Assembly (NCBI GenBank): GCA_949825045.1
Contig: OX463836.1
Coordinates: forward strand, 8,635,829-8,699,828
DNA from: Argyresthia goedartella
Lineage: Eukaryota > Arthropoda > Insecta > Lepidoptera > Argyresthiidae
DNA length: 64,000 nucleotides
Reading direction: 5' to 3'
Under the pieces are notes generated by a model. It saw nothing but the letters and a program-made list of their open reading frames with translations, was not told the DNA's origin and made no database searches. Within the stretch, counting starts at the first letter, position 1, and every line of letters begins with the position of its first letter. A program made the position numbers and the translations under genes. Shown piece by piece: positions 31,737-42,931 of the stretch.

Positions 31737-31852
31737 GATTGTCTACATGATCATAATTATTGCATTAAAATATAATCATAATCCTATAATATAATTACAG
31801 GATTATAATTATATTATTATGATCATCAATAATTATAATCATTGAGACAATC
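31737..31852. repeat. Imperfect 116-bp foldback
   Basis: The left end GATTGTCTACATGATCATAA and the right end ATAATCATTGAGACAATC are imperfect inverted copies of about 26 bp. The centre is AT rich and also nearly palindromic. It lies about 80 bp after the transposase remnant and may be the right terminal region of that element or a small foldback MITE. Confidence 0.6.
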
Positions 31853-32681
31853 ATATATATAAATATAAGAGTAAATATGAAAAATTCGCAATTATTATTA
31901 TTTACGCACTGATTTTTAATTATGGCATTTTTACCCTACAACCGTGAAAATTCTATGTAGCGCGGCAAAACTAAATTCGACCACAGCGACGCTGACACCT
32001 GATCAGAGAGCTTTGTGGCACTGTTGTCTGTACAGCTTGAAATTCACCCACACAGAGCTAGCAAAAAAAAGTAAACATTCATGACTGTCCAAGATTTCGC
32101 TGAAGTTCGCCGGGTTAGATCATCGTCAGATTTTCAGTGATTTGTGTAGTTTTTGAGTGAAAAACTGGTTGTAAATACTATTCTTAGCCTATTTCTTAGT
32201 TAATACCCTGTTTTTATTGAAAATATCAATGCTGATGAAGGAAATACGTCGATAAAAGAATTCAAAATAAAAAAAATACGTTTTACTTTACGGGGTTGCT
32301 TTCATATCAATCTAATGTAATTAATATTGTGTAAATACGATAGAAACACGCACTACAGGGCCACAACATGTGAATAATCATTATTTTCATATCTTATTTA
32401 CTGTCACGATTGGTTGTTTGAACCCTATCGTCATAGCGTAAGGAACCATTTTGCTTGACCGCGACTAGACGTCCACTCGATAAAACACAGCGTTTACTTG
32501 CGCGTGAAAACTGGTAATGATGTTGTGTCTATCAGTGATAATTATTTCTGTCTAGGAATACGTGGTTGTTGTCGGCGTTTTAAATAAAAAGTAGTTTAAT
32601 TAAAACAACCCAGCAGTTTATGGTTTTATTGTTATCTTGATAATATTGTATGTATTTTTGTTAATTTCATCTGTTATTTAG

Positions 32682-32793
32682 GCGCAAGAGGTGGTCCTGT
32701 TTTAGACCGAGGACGGGCACGAAGCCGAGGCCGTGGTGAAAAACCGCGAGGCCTTGCACCACCTCGTAACATATTTGAGGGCAGTAGTTCAGG
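32682..32793 (+). CDS. Isolated exon-like RG-rich segment
   Basis: A pyrimidine-rich acceptor TTATTTAG and a GTACGT donor at 32794 bound 112 nt. One frame is open throughout (2 nt, 36 codons, 2 nt) and reads ARGGPVLDRGRARSRGRGEK, then PRGLAPPRNIFEGSSS. RG/RGG-rich N-termini occur in RNA-binding and PIWI-clade proteins; I cannot assign it. No matching exon was found up- or downstream, and a BEL element is inserted 450 bp downstream. It may be a real first coding exon, a relic or chance. Confidence 0.3.
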
Positions 32794-33021
32794 GTACGTA
32801 TTTATCGTGCTAGTTTATTACGAACTGTATGTAGCTCAATTTTTTCTTTGTGTTCTGTTCATATCATAAAATATGTGATAGTTTAATACATTATACAAGA
32901 AATAATAATAGTACGGGATAAGGTGGACTGAAACTGTAAATTTAAGACCTATGTCCAATATTTAACTATAATATAAAAGATTTTGTACACATGTATGCAT
33001 ACAAAATATTATTATTATTAT

Positions 33022-33056
33022 TCTGCCCGTATGGGAAAAGGCGTGACATAACATCA
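33022..33056 (+). repeat. SINE family A scrap
   Basis: CCGTATGGGAAAAGGCGTGAC matches the end of the family A body at 61,595-61,612. Only about 35 bp. Confidence 0.35.
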
Positions 33057-33242
33057 TGTCGCTCTGTTGTAATTATTATATCAAAATAAAACGATACATT
33101 TGAGACAGAAGTATTTAAAATGTTTGTGTATCTACAATGATTGAATTAATAAAAATATATATTTATTTCCATATAAAATGTTGCATTTTATTGTCTTTAT
33201 TCTAATTTACAATTACAAAAACACAAACTGACAAAAGCAATT

Positions 33243-34076
33243 TGTTCGCGACAAAGTAGAATTATATAATTGATTTGTATATAATAGTTATAGTTTAATT
33301 ATTTGTTGTGATAATCGTTTTATAGTTCCTAATTAGTTTTGTATATGTTTGAATTTATTTGCGTATAAACAAAGAATAAATAAAACTAGATAGGAAGGCG
33401 GGTGTACAAGGCGCCCCCTGTCGAGGGGAAACAAAGACTCGAGGCGAGTCGGGGGACGGGGGCGCCAGACCACCGCGGGGTATGCGCGGTAGGTCGGGTA
33501 TCGAGGTACGCCCGCCGACCAATCAGAACCATGTTAGAGCAGTATAAATATAGGGACAATTTCCACTGTAACTCACCATCGTCGACGCCCCCCGCTACGT
33601 GAGGAATGCGACGATCCAGAGGGACCTCAGATGGGTACCAGTGGACCAGTTTGTCCAGAGGCTGGCGAAGGGCATGTTCGCGCGTGCGGATAGCTCACAA
33701 CATCCGCATATCCGCGACATGGCGCCGTACCACGCGCGCCCGCCCGACCGCCGCCGCCTGCCACGCGACCTGGTTGCCTAGCCGGCGATCATCCAACGGA
33801 ACACCCCAAGTGAGAAGATTTCCACCGCCCGCGAGGGCCCCCCGATGACCTGTCCATAGGAGTGGACAGAGGCGCTTCGTCAGGAAGAGATCCGATGATC
33901 TGACCCTGACTCCCCACGCCCCAGAATGGGTGCGTGAGATGATAACTTGATTGATAATAACTGTAACTCACTCTTCGCTCAGACTCCGAATAAAACACTG
34001 CTCCTGAGAACCCGGCCTTTTCTTCAAACCTCTCCACCCCCTGTCAAGTAGTGGGCCAGATCGAAGGTGGCCCACA
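33243..34076 (+). repeat. BEL-1 5' LTR (with LINE insertion)
   Basis: Starts TGTTCGCGACA and ends GGCCCACA. It carries TATA-like GTATAAATATAG near 33542 and AATAAA-type signals near 33376 and 33988. The 834 bp include a 383-bp LINE fragment and its 12-bp target duplication; without them it is 439 bp, the same as the 3' LTR. Confidence 0.95.
33577..33959 (+). mobile_element. 5'-truncated LINE end inside BEL-1 5' LTR
   Basis: Flanked by the 12-bp direct repeat ACTGTAACTCAC (33565-33576 and 33960-33971) and absent from the 3' LTR. It encodes a LINE C-terminal tail (RNATIQRDLRWVPVDQFVQR, then a basic stretch ending PRDLVA) and a 3' UTR ending TTGATTGATAATA with no poly(A). Confidence 0.85.
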
Positions 34077-34115
34077 TTAATGGTCCTTCAGTAGCCGAAT
34101 CCCTGCCAGAAGAGG

Positions 34116-34568
34116 ATGCCAGTCACCAGGAGTATCACGAAGGGTCCCGTCGCCGCCGCCGCCGCCGCTGCCGCCGCTACCGACGACGTCGCCGCGGCCG
34201 CCGCCACGTCTGCACCCACCGCCGCCACGTCCACGCCCGACGCCGTAGCCACCACCGCCGCGGCCGGCACCGCCGCCACCAGCACCGCCGCCACAACGTC
34301 CGCCACGGACACCTCCACCGCCGTCACGTCCGCCACGGAGAGTACTAACCCTGCTAATTCCACAGAAACGAGCACGGACAGCCAGGCGACAAAGGAGACT
34401 CCGCCGGCACGCAAGAAGGCACCGAGCACGCGCGCCGCGGCGAAATCCAGGGCTCGCAAGCGTCGCTCGAACAGGAATCGAGCGACGAGGGAGAAGAAGA
34501 CGACGACGATGACGGGGCCACGCTGCGCGAAGAGCGCACCACCACATGGGTTGAAAGGAACACCCTAG
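34116..34568 (+). CDS. BEL-1 Gag N-terminal frame, low complexity
   Basis: 150 codons from MPVTRSITKGP, then a long Ala/Thr/Ser stretch from a (GCC)n-rich tract, then a basic region (RKKAPSTRAAAKSRARKRR). The frame differs from the next ORF, which is open upstream of its first start-like codon from about 34430 (acidic DDDDDGATLREE). A slippage indel in the repeat-rich tract probably split one Gag frame. Retrotransposon capsid precursor. Confidence 0.6.
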   Translation: MPVTRSITKGPVAAAAAAAAATDDVAAAAATSAPTAATSTPDAVATTAAAGTAATSTAATTSATDTSTAVTSATESTNPANSTETSTDSQATKETPPARKKAPSTRAAAKSRARKRRSNRNRATREKKTTTMTGPRCAKSAPPHGLKGTP

Positions 34569-37549
34569 CGCTCACCTCTGGAGCATACGTGGACGGGAAC
34601 ACCGCCGACGCTGCGCCGGGAGGGCTCAAGCCCTTGGTCCCTGCTGGAGGAGGGCTCAATACGTCGCGACCACCGCCGTGCCGCGACGAACTCCAGCCGA
34701 GGGGCACCGACCAGCCACCGACTCAACAGAGTCAGCTTCCCGTCCCCTACGTCGAACCGACTCCGGTGTTCGACTATAGAGAGCTAGCCTCAGCTCTAAC
34801 TATGGCAGACCGGTCCATGCAACCGGTAAGTACGAAAAACTATGAATTACCAGTGTTCGCAGGGGCCGCGGCCGAATGGCTGCCATACAAGAACGCGTTC
34901 GAAGAAACCGCAACGCATCTCACCGAGCAAGCCAACCTGATGAGACTCCACCGCAGTCTCAAAGGACCCGCTCGAGAAGCCGCACAGTGCCTGTTTGTCG
35001 GCTCAACAACGTGCGCCGAAGTCATGAGGCTCCTCGCGTCAAGATTCGGACGACCAGACGCTCTGGTCATAGTGGAGATGGAAAAACTCCGAAGCCTTCC
35101 GAAACTCGCCGACAACCCGAGGGATCTCTGCACGTTCGCCTCAAAAGTAATCAATATCACCGCCACGGTGAAAGCACTTAATAAGGTACATTACCTTTTT
35201 AATCCAGAAATAGTGAGAGGCGTCGTGGACAAGCTGCCCGCGACGCTGAGATATCGTTATTACGATTACGCCGCCGAAAAGGACCCCCAGGAGCCCGACC
35301 TCGTCACACTGACGAGATTCCTGGAACGAGAAGTGGAACGCTGCGGTAGCTACGCGCCGGCCGAGATCATCGCGCCGGCGCTGGAGAACAAGAAAACCGT
35401 AGCTGAGAAAAGGGTCCGCAGCTATCACATCGAAGAAAAGATACACGAGCCGTCCTCCTGTCCGATCTGCAAAAAGGGAGAACACAAGACTCAAGATTGT
35501 CCGAATATGAAAAGGGCAGAAGTCTCGGTGCGCTGGGAACTAGCCAAGACCCACCGCCTGTGCTTCCGCTGCCTCCGAGTCCATCGTAAACAACATAGCT
35601 GTAAGTACATAAGGTGCGAGAAAGATGGCTGCCAGTACGCTCATCACCCTTTGTTACACACAGATACGACAACAGCGCCACCCTCCGAGGCAGCGGCGGA
35701 CTTCGTCGCCACAACCAAGAATGCGACAAGGACAGCGATACTCAAAGTGCTACCAGTAGAAGTGTCCGGTCCGGCGGGAGCATACGAAACTTACGCTCTA
35801 CTGGACGACGGATCGACCTGTACACTTATCGAGAACGAGATCGCAGAGAAAATAGGAGCCACGGGGCCGCTATCGCCTTTCTACATCGAGACAGTGGGCG
35901 GCTCAAAAGTCGACGAGGACAATTCAAGGCGAGTTTGTTTTAACATAAAGGGACCGGACTCTGACAGTTTTCAAATCTCAGCGCGCACGATGGGCGGACT
36001 CAACCTCTCGTCTCAGTCCCTGCGGAGGGAAGACGTGGAGGGCTGCCCTCACCTGGCCGACATCGCGGACAAGATCGCGTACGAGAAGTGTACGCCCATG
36101 ATCTTGCTGGGACAAGACAACTGGCACCTACTCCTCTCCCACGCTACAAGAAGCGGGGAACGGGGACAACTCGTCGCGTCGAAAACGGCACTCGGATGGG
36201 TGCTACACGGCGTCAAAGAGGCCCGCGGCAGAGCACAGCGCCACAGAGTACACCACGCCGTCCCGCACTCACTGGACACGGAGGAGGATAACATGGAGGA
36301 AATGATGCGTGAACACTTTGCTCTTGAGTCCCTAGGCGTCGAGCCGAAGCGATCCTACAACGATGACGAGAAACGTGCACTGCAAATACTCGACGAGAAG
36401 ACTGTTCGAGTACCGGCGGGAGGCTTCGAAACGGGCCTGCTGTGGAGGAAGGACAACCCAGACCCACCCCACAGCTACGAACACGCGCTACGCCGGCTAC
36501 AACTCGTCGAAAAGAAGCTCGATCGAGATGAAGAGATGAAAAAGAGGTACTCTACGCAGATGCAAGTACTCATCGACAGCGGTTTTGCCGAGCCCGCACC
36601 TACAGAGAAGTCAAAACGGGTATGGTACTTACCTCATTTCGCTGTTATTAATCCTCAGAAGCCAGAGAAACTCCGCATTGTCCACGACGCTGCAGCAAAG
36701 ACGCGCGGGGTCAGCCTGAACGACCTCTTGCTGTCCGGACCCGACCTACTGCAATCGCTGCCTGGGGTCCTTATGCGGTTCCGACAGCGCCCCGTAGCGG
36801 TCAAGGCTGACATCAAGGACATGTTCATGAGAGTCGCGATAGTACCAGAGGACCGGGACATGCAGCGTTTCCTGTGGAGAGGCGACAGGCGGGAGGGACC
36901 GCCGGAGGAGTACCGCATGAAGAGCGTCGTATTCGGCGCAACCTCCTCTCCTTGCACTGCGATCTACGTGAAGAACAAGAACGCGGAGGAACACGCGGCG
37001 GACTATCCAGAGGCGGCGGCGGCTATAGTGCGGAACCACTACGTAGACGACTACCTGGCAAGCTACGCTACGGAAGAGGAGGCGCTACGCGTGTCTACCG
37101 AGGTCGCCTACATACACGAGAGAGGTAACTTTTGCTTACAGCGCTGGGTGTCAAACTCGGCACTACTGCGCGATCACTTCGCGCCGGGGGCGGCACAAGA
37201 AGCAAAGCTCCTCGCCCCCGAGAAGATACTCGGGATGATGTGGAATCCCGGGCCCGACACGCTGTCCTTCAACATCAACGCCGCAAAGATCCCGCAGGAT
37301 CTGCTAGATGGTACAAGGCTGCCGACGAAAAGAGAAGCGCTACGGGTCGTGATGTCCATCTTCGACCCGCTCGGCCTCGTCACGCCGGTCACTCTGCAAG
37401 CGAAGCGCATCCTGCAGAACACTTGGCGCTCCGGCATCGGATGGGACGACGCGCTACAGCCTGCCGAAGCAGACGAGTGGGGAAGATGGATAACACAGGT
37501 ACAACAACTAACCCTTATTGCTGTGCCGAGGCACAGCAATAAGGGTTAG
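34430..37549 (+). pseudogene. BEL-1 Gag-Pol: Gag, zinc knuckles, protease, RT
   Basis: An open frame of about 1,040 codons. In order: a Gag domain of the DUF1759 type (FAGAAAEWLPYKNAFEE), zinc knuckles (CPICKKGEHKTQDC and LCFRCLRVHRKQHSC), an aspartic protease (YALLDDGSTCTLIE, active Asp in DDG), and RT (VWYLPHFAVINPQKPEKLRI, VKADIKDMFMRV, active site HYVDDYLASY). It ends prematurely at 37547-37549 inside a perfect 25-bp palindrome, just before the RNase H region. Cytoplasmic particle polyprotein. Confidence 0.9.
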
Positions 37550-37554
37550 TTGTT
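37503..37554. repeat. Perfect 25-bp inverted repeat at BEL-1 frame break
   Basis: Arms 37503-37527 and 37530-37554 are exact reverse complements with a 2-nt loop (GA). The right arm looks like an inverted copy inserted into pol. It creates the stop that ends the upstream frame, and coding continuity resumes immediately after it in another frame. Confidence 0.95.
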
Positions 37555-38660
37555 ACCCACGGTTAGCCGACGCCGACAACATCGAACTACACACGTTCGT
37601 AGATGCGAGCTCCTCCGCCTACTCCGCCGCCACGTACTGGCGGACCGTCAACGAGCAGGGCGAAATACAAGTTTCGCTCATCGCCGCCAAGGGGAAAGTG
37701 GCGCCACTGAAGACGGTGTCCATCCCACGACTCGAACTGCAAGCCGCGGTTCTGGGTAGTCGCCTGGCGCAGACAGCGGCCGCCGAACACGACATCAAGC
37801 CGACCCGCCGAGTCTACTGGTCAGACTCCCGAACGGTGCTAGTTTGGCTGCGCAACGGACCGCGCGCCTACAAGCCCTTCGTGTCGCACCGAGTCGCCGA
37901 GATAGCGGAGGCTACAAAGACCGTCGAGTGGAGGTGGGTACCTACGAAAGATAACGAAGCCGACGACGCCACCCGCCAGACGCCGCCCGACTTCGACTCC
38001 GAACATCGCTGGTTCCGGGGGCCGACGTTCCTGTTCTTGCCCGAGGAACAATGGCCACAAGAACAAGAGGTAGCGGTAAGCGACACCGGTGAAGAGAGAG
38101 TGCACGTAGTGAAGACTACCGCACAGCTGTCAGCGGCGCTACCCGACCTCACCCGCTTCTCGTGCTGGCTCCGAGCAACCCGCGTCACAGCGCGAGTCCT
38201 CCAGTTCATCGAAATGTTGCGCAACCGAGAAGTTTGCGCGGCAGCACGCAAGCGAACAAAGCACGGACCCGAGGACGACCCGGCGTGGCGCGCTACGCGC
38301 CCGGCGCCGCTCACGAACAAAGGAAAGGTGAGCGAACGAGTAACGAGCGACCGCATAGTACCGCTACAGGCGCGGTATTTAGACGAAGCAACAGCACTGT
38401 GGATACGCGCCCAACAACAAGAAGTGTTCGGCGCCGAGCTCTCCTGCCTACAGAGCGGGAAGGAGCTACCAGGGAGCAGTCGACTCGCGAAGCTGTCCGT
38501 TGTCCTGGACGACAACGGGGTCATCCGCCTACGTTCAAGAATCGCCGCCGCCGCTGACATCACTGAAGCCCAGCGCGCACCGGCCGTGTTGGACGGCGAC
38601 CACCGGTGGACTCGGCTCTACATCAGGTGGACACACGCCAGTCTACACCAGTGGCTTCGA
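37555..38660 (+). pseudogene. BEL-1 Pol: RNase H and linker
   Basis: Frame open to 38723, with real homology from about 37555 (YPRLADADNIELHTFVDASS): RNase H with the Asp in FVDAS, SIPRLELQAAVLGSRLAQTA (Glu) and YWSDSRTVLVWL (Asp). The linker and the integrase zinc-binding region follow. A 1-nt indel near 38640-38670 moves coding to the next frame. Confidence 0.85.
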
Positions 38661-39711
38661 GACTACAGCGAACGAGGTCCGTCAACACTACTGGGTGCCG
38701 CGCCTACGCAACTCTGTGCGTAGCGAGACAGCGCGCTGCCAGCGCTGTCGGGTCATCAAGGCGAAACCAGCGCAACCGTCGACGGGCGACCACCCAAGAA
38801 GCCGCCTCGCACATCATAACCGAGCCTTTACTTTCACGGGGCTTGATTATTTTGGTCCGCTCACTGTTACAGTTGGCCGCAGCAAACAGAAACGCTACGG
38901 GGTCATCTTCACCTGCCTGACAACACGGGCGGTGCACCTCGAGCTGTCGGAGAGTCTCACTACTGATTCCGCCATCATGGTACTGCGTCGCTTTATTGGT
39001 AGACGCGGCTGCCCGACAGAGCTGTGGTCAGACCAGGGGACCAATCTACGCGGAGCTGACGTCGAGCTCCGCCGGGCGGCGACCGCCGCGATGGAGGCGG
39101 AGTCCTCTGTCCGCTTCATCCATTGGCGGTTCATCCCGCCAAGCGCTCCGTTCATGGGCGGGGCGTGGGAACGCCTCGTCCGCAGCTGTAAGGTGGCGCT
39201 CGCTGCCACACTACACGAGCGAGCACCCCAAGAAGAGGTCCTGTGCACCCTGCTGGTAGAGGCTGAGCACACAATAAACTGCCGGCCTCTCACTCACCTG
39301 TCAACCGATGCAAGCGATCCCGAGGCCCTCACTCCCAACCACTTCCTGTTGGGCGGCCCATCCAGAGTCCCGCAACCCGGGGCGTTCACCGAAGGGGACT
39401 CCGCCGGCCGGCTCAGCTGGCGCACTAGCCAGCGCCTGGCTGACACATTCTGGGCCCGCTGGGTCCGTGAATACCTGCCCGACCTCCAACACCGGCGGGA
39501 GCCCCGAGCCTCAAACGGGGCTCTGAAGATCGGCGACCTCGTCCTAATAGCGGACGGGACGCTGCCACGCAATAGCTGGCCACGCGGAGTCATCGAGGCA
39601 GTCTTCCCGGGACCAGACGGCGAGGTACGAGCAGTGGACGTGCGCACCAACAAGGGCATCCTGCGGCGGCCGACCAAGAAGCTGGCCATACTCCACGTCG
39701 CGAACGACTGA
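38640..39711 (+). pseudogene. BEL-1 Pol: integrase
   Basis: Frame open to the TGA at 39709-39711. It contains ARCQRCRVIKA (zinc-binding Cys pair) and the DDE core with Asp in FTGLDYFGPL, Asp in LWSDQGTNLRG and Glu in FMGGAWERLV. The C-terminal domain ends with LKIGDLVLIADGTLPRNSW and KLAILHVAND. All three catalytic residues are present. It sits 30 bp before the 3' LTR. Confidence 0.9.
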
Positions 39712-39741
39712 TCTCCAGCTACGAGCTGCGGCGGGAGAATA

Positions 39742-40180
39742 TGTTCGCGACAAAGTAGAATTATATAATTGATTTGTATATAATAGTTATAGTTTAATTA
39801 TTTGTTGTGATAATCGTTTTATAGTTCCTAATTAGTTTTGTATATGTTTGAATTTATTTGCGTATAAACAAAGAATAAATAAAACTAGATAGGAAGGCGG
39901 GTGTACAAGGCGCCCCCTGTCGAGGGGAAACAAAGACTCGAGGCGAGTCGGGGGACGGGGGCGCCAGACCACCGCGGGGTATGCGCGGTAGGTCGGGGAT
40001 CGAGGTACGCCCGCCGACCAATCAGAACCATGTTAGAGCAGTATAAATATAGGTTTAATTTCCACTGTAACTTACTCTTCGCTCAGACTCCGAATAAAAC
40101 ACTGCTCCTGAGAACCCGGCCTTTTCTTCAAACCTCTCCACCCCCTGTCAAGTAGTGGGCCAGATCGAAGGTGGCCCACA
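39742..40180 (+). repeat. BEL-1 3' LTR
   Basis: 439 bp, TGTTCGCGACA..GGCCCACA. Nearly identical to the 5' LTR outside the LINE insertion; differences seen include GGGAC/GGTTT and GTATCG/GGATCG. Followed by the target duplication CAATT. Confidence 0.97.
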
Positions 40181-40800
40181 CAATTTGAGTACAAGACGCG
40201 CGCGGGTAAAGCCGAGGGCAAAGGCGCCTCAGTGTGCGCTGCTCTTTTTTTTCGACCGTGCGAATTTACGCTTTCGAGTTGACTTTGAAATTAATCTTTG
40301 TTCAACCGATTTTACCTGATTTGCCAATTAAGTAGTGATAATTACAGGTAAGGAATGTTTCTATAATTCTATGAAAAAACATTAACCTAGTCTCTTTCAA
40401 AAAATTAAAAAAAAAAACTATTTGAATACTTTAGAGACGCGTAAATCATACTACAGTACATTATTTACCTGAAAATTAATTGATAACAGTTACAAACAAC
40501 TCTCTGGCTAACCAATATAGTTGTTTTTTAATCGTTTGATTAGTCTACAGGGGTTAAATTAAGGTTTAAAGACGCAACGTCAGCGCGGCGAAAGTCCACA
40601 TTTTGCGTTGCGTAGTCCTGACGCCAAAGCAAGCGGCGCTGCGCGCTGGAGTCGTTATTAGTCTTGATAGTTAACCCACCGATGTTGGCAGGTGAAAGCT
40701 AATCATTGGTGGCGCCGCCTGCATTTGATTCCTTCATCCAGTTGCCACTTTAAACGATTGACTAATTTCTGGAACTTTTTCTGTGATCATGGGTTCATCA
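40181..40800. other. Intergenic, no gene seen
   Basis: Continues the sequence interrupted by BEL-1 (TTTGAGTACAAGACGCGCG). It contains AT-rich DNA and a GC-richer patch around 40570-40650 (CGCAACGTCAGCGCGGCG). No coding frame with a recognisable domain. Confidence 0.4.
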
Positions 40801-40804
40801 TTGG

Positions 40805-41690
40805 CAGCTTCTTTACGCCCACTGCTGGGTATAAGCCTCCTCCATATTGTGCCAACCTCTACCGTCCTGTGCCAGTCGAATCCAGGTATTTCCCGCGATG
40901 TTGGTAATATCGTCGACCCATCTGACTGCCGGTTGACCCACGCTCCTTAGCCCTTCTTTCGGCCACCACTCGGTCAGGGATATACTCCACCTGCCATCAC
41001 GTCGCCATGCCAAGTGCCCAGCCCACTAAAATTTTAGCCTAGTGATACGCCTAACGACTATCTAGGAATGTGATGCCTAGCATGGAACGCTCCATGGCTG
41101 TTTGCGCTATTCTCATTCGTTTCACTATTTCCTATGTAAGCGTCCATGTTTCGGCACTGTACATCATTGTAGGTCATATTGGTTGAATAGCTTAGTTTTC
41201 AGGCATTGCGGCATTTTTCGATACCTGAATATTCTCTCGAATTTGGTTGTTTGTTCTTTGTTGCATAGATGCCGACTACTAAAGCTTCCGAAGGACATCC
41301 GGCAGCGATAAGTGCATGGAAGACCGCTTAGTGTTCGACACTGTCGAAAGCCTTCTCGTAATCGATGAAGGCGAAACACAGGGGTCGGTTCCATTCTTGT
41401 GATTTCTCCATCAACTGTTTCACCGTGTGGATATGTGCGATTGATAGTGGAGTATCCGCTCCGGAAGCCTGCCTTTTCGATAGGTTGGCATTCGTCGAGT
41501 TGGCGGGTGATTCTGTTGCACAGAACTTTGGTAAAGAGCTTATAGAGCTGCGAGAGAAGGCTTATCGGGCGATAGTTTCCCAATTTGGTAATATCCCCTT
41601 TCTTGTGCAGTACAGTCACTGCTGCATTCTTAAAGGGTTCCGGTGATATGATGACAATAGAACAAAAATATAGAGGACCGAAAGAATTCA
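40805..41690 (-). pseudogene. RTE-type LINE relic, minus strand
   Basis: Read on minus: SPEPFKNAAVTVLHKKGDIT, NYRPISLLSQLYKLFTKVL, EKAGFRSGYST (RT blocks), then after frameshifts RYRKMPQCLKTKLFNQYDL and, at 41013-40813, VGQPAVRWVDDITNIAG plus WHNMEEAYTQQWA. The catalytic YxDD part is lost in the shifted middle. Same LINE class as 13,805-14,640. Confidence 0.75.
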
Positions 41691-41699
41691 ACAAAAAGA

Positions 41700-42115
41700 C
41701 AAAAACTGGAAAATCCGAAATAAATTAACTTAGTGATAAGAAAAGCTCTGCAGTGACAAACAGAGATTACATAGGGGCTATACTTGAGGAGTTCTACACA
41801 GATCTCTACAGATTCAGTGCAACTGGGCCGGTCACCACGGACGGTGACCCCAGAGCCAACCCAACTGAATGCCGAAGCGAGCAAATCCAGGCAGGATTAT
41901 GTACCGACTGAGGTACAATGGGCCATGAGGCAAATTAAGAAGGATAAATCTGTCAGTGAAGACAGTGTAAGTGTTGACCTTCTGGTAGAGCCGGTGCGGT
42001 GGTGACCCTGTGCTTGAGGTCCTTGTAGAACTCTTCAACAAAGTCCTCCATGGTGGAGTTTCACCGGAACCCTGGATTGTGATAATTCCCTCTCCCCCAG
42101 AGCAGTATTCCATAA
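41700..42115 (+). pseudogene. RTE-type LINE relic, plus strand, abutting the minus relic
   Basis: Read on plus with stops: GAILEEFYTDLYRFSATGPV, then a region like EVQWAMRQIKKDKSVSED and LLVEPVR, then LEVLVELFNKVLHGGVSPEP. This is the segment that precedes the RT blocks found on the opposite strand next door, so an inversion or two head-to-head copies is implied. Confidence 0.65.
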
Positions 42116-42149
42116 AATGCTGATGGCATTCAATTCAAACAGCATGACT

Positions 42150-42387
42150 TAATGAACTCAGCGGTGAGTGCCTTATGTATCGACATCATCGCCATTTGCG
42201 AGACTAGGTTGACTCCAAATATATGCCCCAAGTTCCCTGGCTTTTGTTGCTACCGACAAGACAAAAACTGCAGTGGCAGGGGACAAGGTGTAGCCATACT
42301 CGTTTAGGAAAATATATTTCACACTCAAGTTGAGCTTCGAAAAACTACTCATATGGAAGCTATAGGGATAAAAACTTGCATATAGTT
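42150..42387 (+). pseudogene. Jockey-type LINE, endonuclease part left of BEL-2
   Basis: Broken frame DIIAICETRLTPNICPKFPG followed by GRGQGVAIL and ELRKTTHMEAIGIK is the AP-endonuclease domain (ETRL, GVAIL). It stops at the BEL-2 boundary; the same domain resumes at 50,256 (VVISIYQSPN). Confidence 0.75.
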
Positions 42388-42931
42388 TGTTCGATTCCAA
42401 ATCGATATTCGATCGATGGTTTCTGAACGGCCATTTTGAATTTGACGGTGCTGCCAACCTAGCAGTTTTTGACAACTGACAGACGAAAGCCCTCGCAATG
42501 TAAACGCGTTTTGGTTAGGGTATTGAAATTAAATCGCAAGCCATCTGGAATGTATTCGGGTTTCCCTCAGGATTGTCTATATAGCTGAGTGTGTTGTGGT
42601 TCCCCGAACCAGATAAAGTTTGCATTTACGTGGCCGATTGGTTTTTACCACGTAACATAACCTGTGTTGGAACACTGTGCTCATTGAAGCTGGCCCGCCA
42701 GTCATAGGAGGTTGGCTGAAGAACCTGTCTACCAAGAAGAGCCTAGGGTGCACCCGGGCCTTGCAGAGAGACAGGAGGTTGACGGGACCGAAGCACAGAC
42801 CAGGTTAGATCGACCCCAATTACTTCAGCTCGGTGAATCGCCGACGTTCACACTTCTTGGCAACTGATCGTTACGCTACCTCGTAGCTGATGGGCCCCTA
42901 CGAGGTCAATAGGTGCTGAGAAGCCTGAACA
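42388..42931 (+). repeat. BEL-2 5' LTR
   Basis: 544 bp, TGTTCGATTCC..GCCTGAACA. Matches 49712-50255 almost base for base; differences include TATATAG/TATTTAG, TTTGCATTT/TTCGCATTT, GAAGCAC/GAACCAC and CAATAGG/CATTAGG. Confidence 0.97.

Larger units (their letters stand above)
33243..40180 (+). mobile_element. Complete BEL/Pao LTR retrotransposon (BEL-1)
   Basis: Two LTRs (TG..CA) bound Gag-Pol, with the 5-bp target duplication CAATT at 33238-33242 and 40181-40185. The order is Gag, zinc knuckles, protease, RT, RNase H, integrase, which is BEL/Pao. The internal region is much richer in GC than the host DNA. Once the LINE in the 5' LTR is discounted, both LTRs are 439 bp with about five differences by eye, so the insertion is fairly young. 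At least three frame breaks disable the polyprotein. A possible primer binding site starting TGG lies at 34081. A purine-rich tract (GGCGGGAGAATA) precedes the 3' LTR. Confidence 0.95.

Noticed and set aside
33402..33602. Duplicate small ORFs (MYKAPPVEGKQRLEASRGTG) at 33402 and 39901
   Set aside because: They are LTR sequence repeated in both LTRs, not genes.
34067..34547. Overlapping low-complexity ORFs on both strands (Arg/His- and Gly/Arg-rich)
   Set aside because: All arise from the (GCC)n-like tract of BEL-1 Gag; only the MPVTRS frame fits its position.
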